Below are positions 35,887 through 45,705 of a stretch of DNA of 64,000 bases, piece by piece. Under the pieces are notes generated by a model, which was given only the letters and a program-made list of their open reading frames with translations, did no database searches and had not been told where the DNA came from. Positions within the stretch are counted from its first letter, which is position 1; each line of letters begins with the position of its first letter. The stretch comes from Bacteroidales bacterium (lineage in GTDB: Bacteria; Bacteroidota; Bacteroidia; Bacteroidales; Muribaculaceae): contig QAMW01000017.1 of NCBI GenBank assembly GCA_003150235.1, positions 1 to 64,000 of the forward strand, written 5' to 3'. The translations under genes were made by a program, and so were the position numbers.

Positions 35887-38800
35887 ATGGAGAAAAGATT
35901 AATGCTGTTATTGGCGGCACTATGTATAAGCATAGGGCTGTTTGCTCAAAGCCGTGTAACAGGTGTCGTGATTTCCGGGGATGATGATGAACCGCTTATC
36001 GGAGCTACGGTTTCTGTCAAGGGAAAGCCCTCGATAGCCACTGCAACCGATCTTGACGGTAATTTTGTACTCAATGTGCCTTCTGCCAACTCAACCCTTG
36101 AGGTGAAATATGTCGGCATGAAGACTGTTGAAGTGAAAGCCAGCACATCTCCATTGAAAATCGTGATGGAATCCAACGCTCAGCAGTTGGGTGAAGTCGT
36201 TGTTACAGGTATGTCAAAAATGGATAAGCGTCTCTTTACCGGTGCGACCACCAAGATTGACGCTGAAGACGCGCGCCTTACAGGTGTCGCTGATATTTCC
36301 CGTTCACTCGAAGGACGTGCCGCCGGTGTGTCGGTTCAGAATGTGTCCGGTACATTCGGTACTGCACCGAAAATCCGTGTGCGCGGTGCCACTTCAATCT
36401 ATGGTAACTCGACCCCTCTATGGGTGGTTGACGGCGTCGTGCTTGAAGACGCAGTGGAGGTATCTGCCGACGACCTTTCGTCAGGTGACGCCACCACTCT
36501 TATATCATCGGCTATCGCCGGACTTAACGCCGACGATATCGAGTCGTTCCAGATTCTTAAAGACGGTTCCGCTACATCTATCTATGGTGCGCGAGCCATG
36601 GCGGGTGTGATTGTCGTTACCACCAAGAAGGGTAAGGCAGGCACAACCACCCTTAACTATACCGGCGAGTTTACCCTCCGCCTCAAGCCCAACTACCGAA
36701 ACTTCAACATCATGAACTCCCAGGAGCAGATGGGCGTATATAAGGAAATGGAGGCTAAGGGATGGCTCGAGCTTTCCGGTATTGCTAAAGCTACAGAGTC
36801 GGGTGTCTACGGTAAGATGTATCAGCTTATCAACACTTACGATCCTGCGACCGGTAATTTCGGTCTTCCCAATACTACCGCAGCAAAAAATGCTTACCTG
36901 CGTGAGGCGGAGTACCGCAATACCGACTGGTTTGACGAATTGTTTAAGACCAACATCATGATGAACCATGCCGTCAGCATCTCCGGCGGTACTGACAAGG
37001 GGCGTTTCTACTCATCTATATCGGTAATGCACGATCCGGGTTGGACTTACTCAAGCAATGTGACACGTTACACTTTCAACGGTAACGCCTCCTACGATAT
37101 TTCTCCGACCTTGACCTTCAAGATTCTTACCAGTGACTCTCACCGTAAGCAGCGCGCTCCCGGTACATTGTCGCAGGAACTTGACCCCGTATCGGGCGAT
37201 GTGAAACGTGGTTTCGATATCAACCCTTACAGCTACGCGCTCAACACCTCGCGTACACTTGATGCCAACGAGTTCTACACCCGTAACTACTCTACCTTCA
37301 ACATCAAGCACGAGCTTGACAACAACTACATGGACCTCACGGTTACCGACCTTAAGTTCCAGGGCGAACTTAACTGGCGTCCCCTCGAGGGTCTTGACCT
37401 TACCGCTCTCGGTGCTTACCGCTACCAGAAGTCGACCAACGAGCATTACGTGAAGGACGACTCCAACCAGGCAAAGGCTTACCGCGCCGGTATCGACCCC
37501 GAGGATGCCACTATCCGTGACCTCAACAAGTATCTGTACACCGACCCCGAAGACGAGAACGCACTTCCTCAGACAGTGCTTCCCAAGGGTGGTATCTACT
37601 ATAATAAGAACTATACCGTATCGCAGTATGATTTCCGCGCACTCGCCACATATAACAAGGCATTCAACCGAGTGCACATCATGAACCTCATGGTCGGAAC
37701 CGAAATCAACGGCACCGAGCGTAACGCCATCGACTTCCAGGGATGGGGCTTCGTTTACGCCAACGGTAACATGCCTTTCCTTGACTACAATCTCTTCAAG
37801 CAGATGGGTGAGGAAAACGCCGTGTACTATTCTTACTCTCCTACCACACGCCGTTCGGCTGCATTCTTCGGCACAGCGACATACTCGTTTGACGCCCGCT
37901 ATACCGTGACCGGTACTTACCGTTACGAGGGTACCAACAAGCTCGGTAAGGCGCGTTCGTCACGCTGGCTCCCGACATGGAACATTTCAGGGTCATGGAA
38001 CGCCCATGAAGAGTCATGGTTCCAGAATCCCGTGCTCTCAAGTGCTACCGCACGTATATCTTACTCTCTTACCGCCGACAGCGGCCCCGACTACATCTCC
38101 AACGCCACCGCGATTTTCAACCCCTATCGTCCCTGGCGTCCGCTGACAAGTGTAGGCGAACTTGGTATCACTCTCGAGGAAATCGCCAACAGCGAGCTTA
38201 CCTACGAGAAGAAGCACGAGCTTAACGTAGGTGTTGACCTCGGTTTCATCCACAACCGCATCAACCTTACATTTGACTGGTACAAGCGTAACAACTATGA
38301 CCTTATCGGTGATATCTACACTCAGGGTGTAGGCGGTCAGAGCCACAAGCTCGCCAATGTGGCAAAGATGAAGAGCCACGGTGTCGAGTTCACTCTTTCT
38401 ACCAAGAATATCGTGACACGCGATTTCTCGTGGAACACCGACTGGACATTCGCTTATGCAAAGAACACCATCACCGAGCTTGACGCCCGCGCCAATGTGA
38501 TGACATTCATCTCGGGTAGCGGTTTTGCAAAGACCGGTTACCCCGTGCGCGCACTCTTCTCAATCCCCTTCCAGGGTCTTAACGAGGAAGGTCTTCCCAC
38601 CTTTATCAATGAGAAGGGCGAAGTCACTGTCAGCGACATCAACCTTCAGGAGTTCAAGAATCTCGACCACCTTGTATATTCAGGCCCTACCGACCCGACT
38701 ACCACCGGTGGTTTCGGTAACGTGTTCCGCTGGAAAAACTGGCATGCCAATGTGTTCATCACTTACTCATTCGGCAATGTAATCCGTCTTGACCCGGTAT

Positions 38801-39210
38801 TTGATGCCGTTTATTCCGACCTCTCCGCAATGCCTAAGGAGTTCAAGAACCGCTGGGCAAAGCCGGGCGACGAGAAATATACCGACATCCCCGTCATTGC
38901 GTCGAAATGGCAATATGAGCAGGATAGCCAGCTAGCTACCGCTTACAACGCCTACAACTACTCGACCGCGCGTATCGCCAAGGGTGACTTCATCCGCATG
39001 AAGGATATCTCCATCACTTACGATGTGCCCAAGTCGTTTATTGAAAAGCTCCGTATGCGTTCAGCTTCCTTGAAACTTCAGGCGACCAACCTCTTCCTGA
39101 TTTACTCCGACAAGAAGCTTAACGGTCAGGATCCCGAGTTCTTCAACTCAGGCGGTGTGGCAACTCCTTCACCCAAGCAGTTCACATTCACTCTGCGTCT
39201 TGGTCTATAA
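35887..39210 (+). CDS. SusC/RagA-family TonB-linked outer-membrane transporter
   Basis: About 1107 residues from the ATG at 35887, which starts directly on the signal peptide (MEKRLMLLLAALCISIGLFA). It has a carboxypeptidase-regulatory-like domain (VTGVVISGDDDEPLIGATVS...), LGEVVVTGMSKMDKRLFTG, a plug with RGATSIYGNSTPLWVVDGVV and KDGSATSIYGARAMAGVIVV, and a large barrel ending in FTFTLRLGL. The cargo is not indicated by carbohydrate enzymes; the operon instead encodes a metallopeptidase. Peptide or protein fragments are therefore possible, which is inference. First gene of a five-gene operon ending at 45380. Confidence 0.94.
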   Translation: MEKRLMLLLAALCISIGLFAQSRVTGVVISGDDDEPLIGATVSVKGKPSIATATDLDGNFVLNVPSANSTLEVKYVGMKTVEVKASTSPLKIVMESNAQQLGEVVVTGMSKMDKRLFTGATTKIDAEDARLTGVADISRSLEGRAAGVSVQNVSGTFGTAPKIRVRGATSIYGNSTPLWVVDGVVLEDAVEVSADDLSSGDATTLISSAIAGLNADDIESFQILKDGSATSIYGARAMAGVIVVTTKKGKAGTTTLNYTGEFTLRLKPNYRNFNIMNSQEQMGVYKEMEAKGWLELSGIAKATESGVYGKMYQLINTYDPATGNFGLPNTTAAKNAYLREAEYRNTDWFDELFKTNIMMNHAVSISGGTDKGRFYSSISVMHDPGWTYSSNVTRYTFNGNASYDISPTLTFKILTSDSHRKQRAPGTLSQELDPVSGDVKRGFDINPYSYALNTSRTLDANEFYTRNYSTFNIKHELDNNYMDLTVTDLKFQGELNWRPLEGLDLTALGAYRYQKSTNEHYVKDDSNQAKAYRAGIDPEDATIRDLNKYLYTDPEDENALPQTVLPKGGIYYNKNYTVSQYDFRALATYNKAFNRVHIMNLMVGTEINGTERNAIDFQGWGFVYANGNMPFLDYNLFKQMGEENAVYYSYSPTTRRSAAFFGTATYSFDARYTVTGTYRYEGTNKLGKARSSRWLPTWNISGSWNAHEESWFQNPVLSSATARISYSLTADSGPDYISNATAIFNPYRPWRPLTSVGELGITLEEIANSELTYEKKHELNVGVDLGFIHNRINLTFDWYKRNNYDLIGDIYTQGVGGQSHKLANVAKMKSHGVEFTLSTKNIVTRDFSWNTDWTFAYAKNTITELDARANVMTFISGSGFAKTGYPVRALFSIPFQGLNEEGLPTFINEKGEVTVSDINLQEFKNLDHLVYSGPTDPTTTGGFGNVFRWKNWHANVFITYSFGNVIRLDPVFDAVYSDLSAMPKEFKNRWAKPGDEKYTDIPVIASKWQYEQDSQLATAYNAYNYSTARIAKGDFIRMKDISITYDVPKSFIEKLRMRSASLKLQATNLFLIYSDKKLNGQDPEFFNSGGVATPSPKQFTFTLRLGL

Positions 39211-39240
39211 TTTATGGAAACTAATATATTCAGAACGACA

Positions 39241-40917
39241 ATGAAACTCAAACAACTCTCATATATAGCCGCAGCAATCGCCCTCACCGGCTTTACCGCC
39301 TGCGACGACTTCCTTGATGCCGCGCCCGACGAGCGTGTCACCATCGATACCCCGGAGAAAGTGTCGCTCCTTCTTGTTGACGCTTATCCCGGCGGCAACC
39401 TTGCATCGCTCTGCGAGTTTTCGACCGATAATGTGATTGACAACAACTCACCCGATGAAAACGGTATGCGCTACAACCTCTCCTACTTTGACCGTCAGGA
39501 TTTGGAGGCGTTCAGCTGGGAAGATGTTGTCAGCAATATGCAGCAGGATTCTCCATCCTATCTTTGGGAAGCCTATTATCACTCGATTGCCGTGGCAAAC
39601 GAGGCATTGAAGGCTATCGAAGAACTTGAGGCGCAGGGTCTCGGCGATGAGGTGCAGGCTCAGAAAGGTGAGGCGCTTATGTGCCGCGCTTACAATCACT
39701 TCCTTCTTGCCAACCTTTTTTCTCTCCACTATGCCGGCGAGGAAGCCTCCAAAAATATCCCTTCTATCCCTTATATGGAGAAAGTAGAGGATAAGGTGCT
39801 TGTGCATTACGACCGCGAGCCGCTTCAGAGCGTGTATGAAAAGATTGAAAAGGATATCCTCGCAGGCTACCCGCTTATCAACGACGGAATCTACGATGTC
39901 CCTAAATATCATTTCAATAAGAAAGCTGCCGCAGCGTTTGCCGCCCGCTATTATTTATACAAGCGTGATTATGTAAATGCAGAGAAATGGGCTACCGAGG
40001 CTCTCGGAGGCACATCGGCAAATCCTGCCGGCATGATGCGTACATTCTGGGGAAAGACTTTCACAACCTATGACGCACTTGTTGCTGCCTACACTTCGGC
40101 ACAGGAGCAGAGCAACCTCATGCTTGTAGCAACCTATTCGACTTTCTCGCGTCGTCGTGGCGAGCGTTTCGCTCTTAATCGTGATGCAAAAAGCGCCACT
40201 ATCTATGGTGAGGGTCCCACTTGGTCTACCGCGATTACCAACTATTATTGTCATCCCTGTTATGCCGGTAAGATATTTGTGCGCGGTTCTCAGGAATACG
40301 GACTTTTCTTCCCCAAGGCAGGTGAGCTTTTCGAATACACCGACAAGGTAGCCGGTATCGGTTATGTACACATTGTACGCTGTGAGTTTACTGCCGAGGA
40401 AGCGCTTCTCACCCGCGCCGAGGCTCGTATCTGGCAAAACAATCTGACCGGTGCCCTTGAAGACCTCCGCACATGGGATGAAAGCCGTCAGAAACTGTCT
40501 CTCGCTGTTAATTTCCCGCAGCTGACCGACGAGCGCATACGCGATTTCTACAAGGAAGATACCGGTGGATATGGTATTGTGAAGCCGCTTAACATCGACC
40601 GCGTGAATCCGGTTGACGGTAAGACTGTAAATGCCAATATCGAGCCTTATCTACAGTGTGTGCTTCATTTCCGCCGCATCGAGACTATTGACGACGGTCT
40701 GCGCTGGTTTGACATCAAGCGCTACGGTATTGAGATTACCCACAAAATCGGAGCTTCGCGTGTCGAGACACTTGTATGGGATGACCCGCGCCGTGCTTTC
40801 CAGATTCCCGCTGAGGTAATCGCGGCAGGATTCGCGCCCAACAACCGTCAGCCTCTTCTTACTACCGGTTCGGGTAATTTCTCCAAACTGCCTACATCGG
40901 CAATGGTGGCAAAATAA
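39241..40917 (+). CDS. SusD/RagB-family lipoprotein
   Basis: About 558 residues from the ATG at 39241, with a lipobox at GFTAC. The upstream codons to 39214 precede the signal peptide and are ignored. SusD features include VANEALKAIEELE, GEALMCRAYNHFLLANLF, TAEEALLTRAEARIWQNNL and HFRRIETIDDGLRWFDIKRYG near the end. It should cap the SusC transporter 30 bases upstream. The ligand is unknown. Confidence 0.92.
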   Translation: MKLKQLSYIAAAIALTGFTACDDFLDAAPDERVTIDTPEKVSLLLVDAYPGGNLASLCEFSTDNVIDNNSPDENGMRYNLSYFDRQDLEAFSWEDVVSNMQQDSPSYLWEAYYHSIAVANEALKAIEELEAQGLGDEVQAQKGEALMCRAYNHFLLANLFSLHYAGEEASKNIPSIPYMEKVEDKVLVHYDREPLQSVYEKIEKDILAGYPLINDGIYDVPKYHFNKKAAAAFAARYYLYKRDYVNAEKWATEALGGTSANPAGMMRTFWGKTFTTYDALVAAYTSAQEQSNLMLVATYSTFSRRRGERFALNRDAKSATIYGEGPTWSTAITNYYCHPCYAGKIFVRGSQEYGLFFPKAGELFEYTDKVAGIGYVHIVRCEFTAEEALLTRAEARIWQNNLTGALEDLRTWDESRQKLSLAVNFPQLTDERIRDFYKEDTGGYGIVKPLNIDRVNPVDGKTVNANIEPYLQCVLHFRRIETIDDGLRWFDIKRYGIEITHKIGASRVETLVWDDPRRAFQIPAEVIAAGFAPNNRQPLLTTGSGNFSKLPTSAMVAK

Positions 40918-40957
40918 GTAATTGTACAAAATAGTCGACGATTAATTATCAACAGCA

Positions 40958-42157
40958 ATGAATAAGAAACTATTATATAGCGCCATTTTGACTGTGGCTT
41001 TAGGCAGCGCCTTTTCTTCTTGTTCTGAGGAAGAACTCAATTCAGAGAGTATCTTCGACACTACAGAAGATGCGCTCGACCCGAACAGTTACACTTACTC
41101 TTTCGACAAGTGGCTTAAAGAGAACTACTCCGACATATATAATATGGAGTTCCGCTACAAGATGCAGCATATCGGTACCGATATGGACTACAATCTTGTC
41201 CCGGCGCGATATGACAAGGCGGTCGACCTTGCTCTACTCACCAAATACCTATGGTTTGACGTATATGGCAATCTTGTAGGCCCGGACTTCCTTAAGCAGT
41301 ACGGTCCCAAGATTATACATCTTATCGGCTCGCCTGCATTTAACCCCGCTAACCATACCGAGATTCTCGGTCTTGCTGAAGGTGGTTTGAAGGTCTCGCT
41401 TTTCAAGGTCAATGAGCTTGACGTGACAAATCCCGACCTGCTTAATGAGCACTACTTCAAGACCATGCACCATGAGTTCTCCCATATCCTTCACCAGACA
41501 AAGACCTATCCGAAGGAGTTTGACCTTATCAATGCAAGCCATTATGAGCCTAACAACTGGCAGGACCGTAACGGCGCGCTTGTAAACTCACTCGGTTTCA
41601 CCACTACTTACGCATCTTCTCAGGCGCGTGAAGATTTTGCCGAGACTTGTGCCAACTATATCACCCGTACCGATGCACAGTGGGATCTCTGCCTGTGGAT
41701 GGCTGACCGTGGATGGGAATCTACCGATGGTGAGGATTATGCCTACTGTTACTATTTCTATGCCAATGATGCCGACCGTGAGGCAGGTCACAAGACCTAT
41801 GTAGGTGAATTTGTGGCACAGGAAGGCAACAACGGTATATTCGGCGTGGCAAATATTTTAGCTCGTCCGTCATCTGACGGAGCATATAGCCGTGGCTATA
41901 TCGGCAATGGCTATACCGTATATTCTAATGTGGCTGATGTTGAGGCTTTCATTGCTTCGGCAAGTTCACGTTACGACATAATTCCTGTACCTGATTCTGA
42001 TAATATGGATGGTAAAGCCAATATTCTTCAGAAAGTATCTATTGCCCGCAACTGGTTCAGCGATGCCTGGGGTCTTGATATTGATGCACTTCGTGCAGAG
42101 GTGCAAAAACGTCAGGCTTCAATCGACATGGATGAACTGCGTAGCCAGATTAAATAA
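40958..42157 (+). CDS. Putative zinc-binding metallopeptidase lipoprotein (Mx1-type)
   Basis: A 399-residue lipoprotein (Cys22 in FSSCSEEE) with HHEFSHILHQ: H172, E173 and H176 form an HExxH zinc site. A later REDFAETCANYITR (~224-238) could supply the third ligand. It fits the 'putative zinc-binding metallopeptidase' lipoproteins that accompany SusC/SusD pairs. It probably acts at the cell surface on a peptide substrate; peptidase activity is a family prediction. It follows SusD by 40 bases and precedes DUF4302. Confidence 0.82.
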   Translation: MNKKLLYSAILTVALGSAFSSCSEEELNSESIFDTTEDALDPNSYTYSFDKWLKENYSDIYNMEFRYKMQHIGTDMDYNLVPARYDKAVDLALLTKYLWFDVYGNLVGPDFLKQYGPKIIHLIGSPAFNPANHTEILGLAEGGLKVSLFKVNELDVTNPDLLNEHYFKTMHHEFSHILHQTKTYPKEFDLINASHYEPNNWQDRNGALVNSLGFTTTYASSQAREDFAETCANYITRTDAQWDLCLWMADRGWESTDGEDYAYCYYFYANDADREAGHKTYVGEFVAQEGNNGIFGVANILARPSSDGAYSRGYIGNGYTVYSNVADVEAFIASASSRYDIIPVPDSDNMDGKANILQKVSIARNWFSDAWGLDIDALRAEVQKRQASIDMDELRSQIK

Positions 42158-42178
42158 CCGTATAGCAATTAAACGATT

Positions 42179-43534
42179 ATGAAAAAATACCTTATATATG
42201 CAATGTCGCTTCTACTTGCAGGGCCGGCTTTCACCTCCTGTAAGAATGAAGAAGATGATATTTTTGAAGCATCGCCTGCCGACCGTCTGAATCAGGCGGT
42301 GGAAGACTACACTAATATCCTGTGTGCCGCCCCTAACGGATGGGTAATGCAATATTTTACCAATGAGCGTGAACCCGGCTACATTTATCTGATGGATTTT
42401 GATAAAAATACGTCGGTAAAAATAGCAGCCAACAACAAGTGGATTGGTAACGCTTATAAGGAAGAGACATCGATGTTTGAAATTATTACCGATAACGGTC
42501 CGGTTTTGACTTTCAATACATTTAACGATATATTCCATATCTTCTCTGATCCTGATGACGTGCCTGATACGGAGATTGACAATGAGCAGGGATACGGTCA
42601 CAAGGGTGATTATGAATTTATCGTGATGGAGGCAAAGAGTGACTATATCCGTCTCAAAGGCAAGAAATATAGCAAGATTATTGAGATGCGTCCTCTTGAA
42701 GAAGGTAAGGATTGGGAAACATATCTCACCGAGTGTGCCGACTTCGTCAATACGACTCTAAGCTCTAAAATCCCGGTATATCAGCTCCACACCGCCGTGG
42801 GTATATACAATCTGGCTCACGCTGACTACGGGTATTTCTATGCTTGCAAAGCTGATGGCGACCCCGTGACCGAAACCGATTTTATTCCGTTTATAAAAGA
42901 TGGTGACGGCATCAAGTTCTGGGAAGCATACAAAGGTTCTGACGAAAAGATTTCCGTTCAGCATTTCCAGCTTAATGAAGCAGGTATGCTCGCTTGTACC
43001 GATGAGGGCTCTACCGATGATTATATCAGTGCCCCGGCTGCAGTGGAACTTGTTGCATCGGCATTCCCGGTTATGACTCTTTCTGTTGACAAAAATGCAA
43101 ATCTTGAGCGCCCTGTGCTTGCGAGTACGTCAGCTTCTTGGCGTGTAAACCTCACTTCGTTTACCGGAAGCATGATTCAGTTGTTTGACGACATGAACCG
43201 CAGTATCAGTGCCTATCGTTCGGGACAAACCGTAAGAACTATAGATTGGGCTTATAACGGCTCGACCGACCGTCTCGCCTTGACTTTCCGCACTGCAAGA
43301 TATAATTTCAATCTATATTTCTCGGCAAAAATTGAAGACGGGAAAGCTATACTGACTTATATCGGCGGTGACAAGAATGGTGAGGTATGGTACAGTAACT
43401 GTGACGGAGTGCAAGCTTTTGCCGCTAAACTTTGCTCAGCTCCCATTTCGGTTGTCGCTGACAACGTGATGAATGTCACAAAAGCCGATATGAGTATCAG
43501 TGACGCAGACACCTTCTCTCTTGATATCCGATAG
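42179..43534 (+). CDS. DUF4302-family lipoprotein
   Basis: A 451-residue protein with lipobox FTSC and the DUF4302 opening: SPADRLNQAVEDYTNIL, then GWVMQYFTNE and YIYLMDFDKNTSVKI. Such proteins typically lie behind zinc-metallopeptidase and SusC/SusD genes, as here (21-base gap), and are thought to be surface binding partners. No catalytic motif is seen. Function is unknown. Confidence 0.78.
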   Translation: MKKYLIYAMSLLLAGPAFTSCKNEEDDIFEASPADRLNQAVEDYTNILCAAPNGWVMQYFTNEREPGYIYLMDFDKNTSVKIAANNKWIGNAYKEETSMFEIITDNGPVLTFNTFNDIFHIFSDPDDVPDTEIDNEQGYGHKGDYEFIVMEAKSDYIRLKGKKYSKIIEMRPLEEGKDWETYLTECADFVNTTLSSKIPVYQLHTAVGIYNLAHADYGYFYACKADGDPVTETDFIPFIKDGDGIKFWEAYKGSDEKISVQHFQLNEAGMLACTDEGSTDDYISAPAAVELVASAFPVMTLSVDKNANLERPVLASTSASWRVNLTSFTGSMIQLFDDMNRSISAYRSGQTVRTIDWAYNGSTDRLALTFRTARYNFNLYFSAKIEDGKAILTYIGGDKNGEVWYSNCDGVQAFAAKLCSAPISVVADNVMNVTKADMSISDADTFSLDIR

Positions 43535-43563
43535 ACTCATATTCCAATTTTAAATATTTAATT

Positions 43564-45288
43564 ATGAAAAAGTATCTACTTTTATCATTGGCAGCATGCA
43601 CTACAATTAGTGCTATTGCAGTAACGCCGCTTTCTGTAAATGAAAGTTTGGCTGCTCCTCACAGCCAGGTTGTCGCAAAGGAGAATGCTACATTAACCCC
43701 GATAGCATTTTCAAAGGCATCAACAAAAATCTCAAAGAATGCTTTGTTTCAGTCTTTGAAAAAAGTCGGTGTGGCAAAAGCTGGTGAAGATGTTCAGGAA
43801 TATCCTTACTACATTGTTCCCTCAGCAAATTTGTTCAAAGGATTTTCTGTTCGTGAAGATGGCATTGGTCTATATAGCCTTCAATATGGTGATGGCTCGG
43901 CAATAAGTGAAATACTTGCACCTGCTTATGCCAAGCAGATATGGATAAATTACTCTAATGTTAGCGATGCTAATAATCTTCCCACATTTACTTGGTCTTA
44001 TATTGATCCGGTGACTAATGCTGACGGATCATGGGGAAGCGAAGGAACATCAAATGACATCAATTTTGAGGCTCCGGCTTATCCTTATGCTAAGGTATAT
44101 GCACCCGAACTGGCAATCGGAGATGATGTCTATAGTGCGGCAAGATCCATAAATTATGGAGGAACCGGTTACGAAACCATACAGAATCAGTCAATCCTTT
44201 GTGGACTTTTGCCTTTTAATATCTCTGAAGACCATACTATATCATATTCTGAACTTTTCGCTGCAAATACTAATACATGGCGTCCCGAATTATTTGAAGA
44301 AGGTACTCCGGAAGAGGTTCTCTCCACATTCAGCGTTGATGGTATTGGTCAGTTGATTGGAGCACCCGCTCATCCCTATGGCGTTACGAGCGTAATATTC
44401 TATGGCACTGTTACGAAGCTCACCTCTGACCGAATTTCTTGTTCAATATATGAAGCGATCATAGATGAAGAAGGTCAAGTAAGCGTCGGTGAAAAATTGG
44501 GCAGTGGCTACCTCCCAAAGGAAGAAGTTCCGGTTGATGAATCGAATTGGGTGAATTTTGAAATTCCATTAATGGAAGAAGATGGAGATTTATCCTACGC
44601 TACTTATATAAATATTGAGACTCCGGTGATTGTAACGATTGATAATCTTGCCGACGGTGATGAAGCTTATCTGGCAGCACAGTTTATTGATGCAAGCGAC
44701 ACAGATGCAATCAAATTGTCGGACAATGTATTGTTATGCTCACTACAAGGAGAAAAAGTCCTCGTTAGCCCGAAGTTTAACTGGTCTAGCGGTAAAGTGA
44801 ATTGTAACTTTACCTTGGGCTTGAATATGATGTACACTTGGATGGATTCAGAAACAGAAGAAACTGCCTACGACGCTCCTGAAGTGTGGAATGTACCTGC
44901 CGAAGGAGGTTCTAAGACATTCACATATTCTCCATTCTATGACCTTCTTGAACTTGGAATAATTGATGGTGATGGTTCGTTTGAATGGTGGGAAGCCGCA
45001 GCTTCTGAGTATAATGAGACTGCTGGCACTCAATCAGTAGAAATCACTGTTGAGCCGCTTCCCGAGGGTACTGCCGGTCGTTGGACTACCGCTACCATTT
45101 CTATACCGGGTGCTTACCGCAAGATTTCTATCATCCAGGGTGAGGTTACCGGTATCGACAATGTTACTGCTGTTGAGAAGGCAGAGCTTGACTGGAACGC
45201 TCCCGTCTACAACGTAATGGGTCAGAAGGTTAGCAAGGGCTTCACCGGCATTGCTATCCAGAATGGCAACAAGTTCATTGTAAAATAA
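43564..45288 (+). CDS. Secreted beta-rich protein with BACON-like region and T9SS-like tail
   Basis: A 574-residue protein with a signal peptide (~1-19) and no lipobox. The main body is unrecognised. A stretch near residues 440-520 (WNVPAEGGSKTFTYSPFYD to TISIPGAYRKISIIQGE) resembles BACON-type immunoglobulin-like domains. The last ~46 residues (AELDWNAPVYNVMGQKVS, then GIAIQNGNKFIVK) repeat the tail of the 19975-20949 protein. It is the last gene of the operon, closed by the terminator at 45338. Its DNA appears more A+T-rich than its neighbours, which could mean a different history. A surface or secreted binding role is inferred. Confidence 0.7.
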   Translation: MKKYLLLSLAACTTISAIAVTPLSVNESLAAPHSQVVAKENATLTPIAFSKASTKISKNALFQSLKKVGVAKAGEDVQEYPYYIVPSANLFKGFSVREDGIGLYSLQYGDGSAISEILAPAYAKQIWINYSNVSDANNLPTFTWSYIDPVTNADGSWGSEGTSNDINFEAPAYPYAKVYAPELAIGDDVYSAARSINYGGTGYETIQNQSILCGLLPFNISEDHTISYSELFAANTNTWRPELFEEGTPEEVLSTFSVDGIGQLIGAPAHPYGVTSVIFYGTVTKLTSDRISCSIYEAIIDEEGQVSVGEKLGSGYLPKEEVPVDESNWVNFEIPLMEEDGDLSYATYINIETPVIVTIDNLADGDEAYLAAQFIDASDTDAIKLSDNVLLCSLQGEKVLVSPKFNWSSGKVNCNFTLGLNMMYTWMDSETEETAYDAPEVWNVPAEGGSKTFTYSPFYDLLELGIIDGDGSFEWWEAAASEYNETAGTQSVEITVEPLPEGTAGRWTTATISIPGAYRKISIIQGEVTGIDNVTAVEKAELDWNAPVYNVMGQKVSKGFTGIAIQNGNKFIVK

Positions 45289-45337
45289 TAAACTTACATA
45301 GGATTCAATAACAGCTTAATCAATTTTGAATTCCCCC

Positions 45338-45380
45338 GAAGTGAGGATTGCCGCGAGGCAACCCTCACTTCACTTTTTAT
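45338..45380 (+). terminator. Rho-independent terminator of the second SusC/SusD operon
   Basis: GAAGTGAGG-A-TTGCC and GGCAA-C-CCTCACTTC form a 14-bp stem with one internal mismatch and a GCGA loop, followed by ACTTTTTAT. Confidence 0.9.
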
Positions 45381-45384
45381 ACCC

Positions 45385-45553
45385 GGGTGAGTTGTCAGTT
45401 TTCAGTTGTCAGTTTTCAGTTGTCAGTTGTCGTTAACGACCTTAGAGACCTTAGAGACCTTAACGACCCATCCACCGCAGCATCTACGGCAGCCCCTACA
45501 GCTACGCGCTCCCCCTCTGACGACTGACAACTGACAACTGAAATCTGACAACT
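45385..45553. repeat. Intergenic mosaic of short repeats
   Basis: GTTGTCAGTTTTCAG words, a GACCTTAGAGACCTTAGAGA run, the 16-mer CCCCTACAGCTACGCG, and the inverted set GACTGACAACTGACAACTG. The same families are found at 19546-19870 and 28371-28650. No gene is credible between 45381 and 45673. Confidence 0.65.
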
Positions 45554-45673
45554 CCTAACCCCATAACCTCTTAACCTTTTTCGCACGTGAGTGCGAAAAA
45601 TCAAAAAATCCAAGGTGGAAAAATTATCGTGCATTTTTTGCCGTATAATTTGCAGTGTAAAATTAAAAATCGC

Positions 45674-45681
45674 TACATTTG
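45674..45681 (+). promoter_or_regulatory. Putative -7 element of the regulator gene
   Basis: TACATTTG, with TTTG at 45652-45655 as a possible -33 box 18 bases upstream. Transcription would begin near 45688, which makes the ATG at 45706 the better start. Confidence 0.5.
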
Positions 45682-45705
45682 CAAGCAATGCCTAAATCAA
45701 CGACG

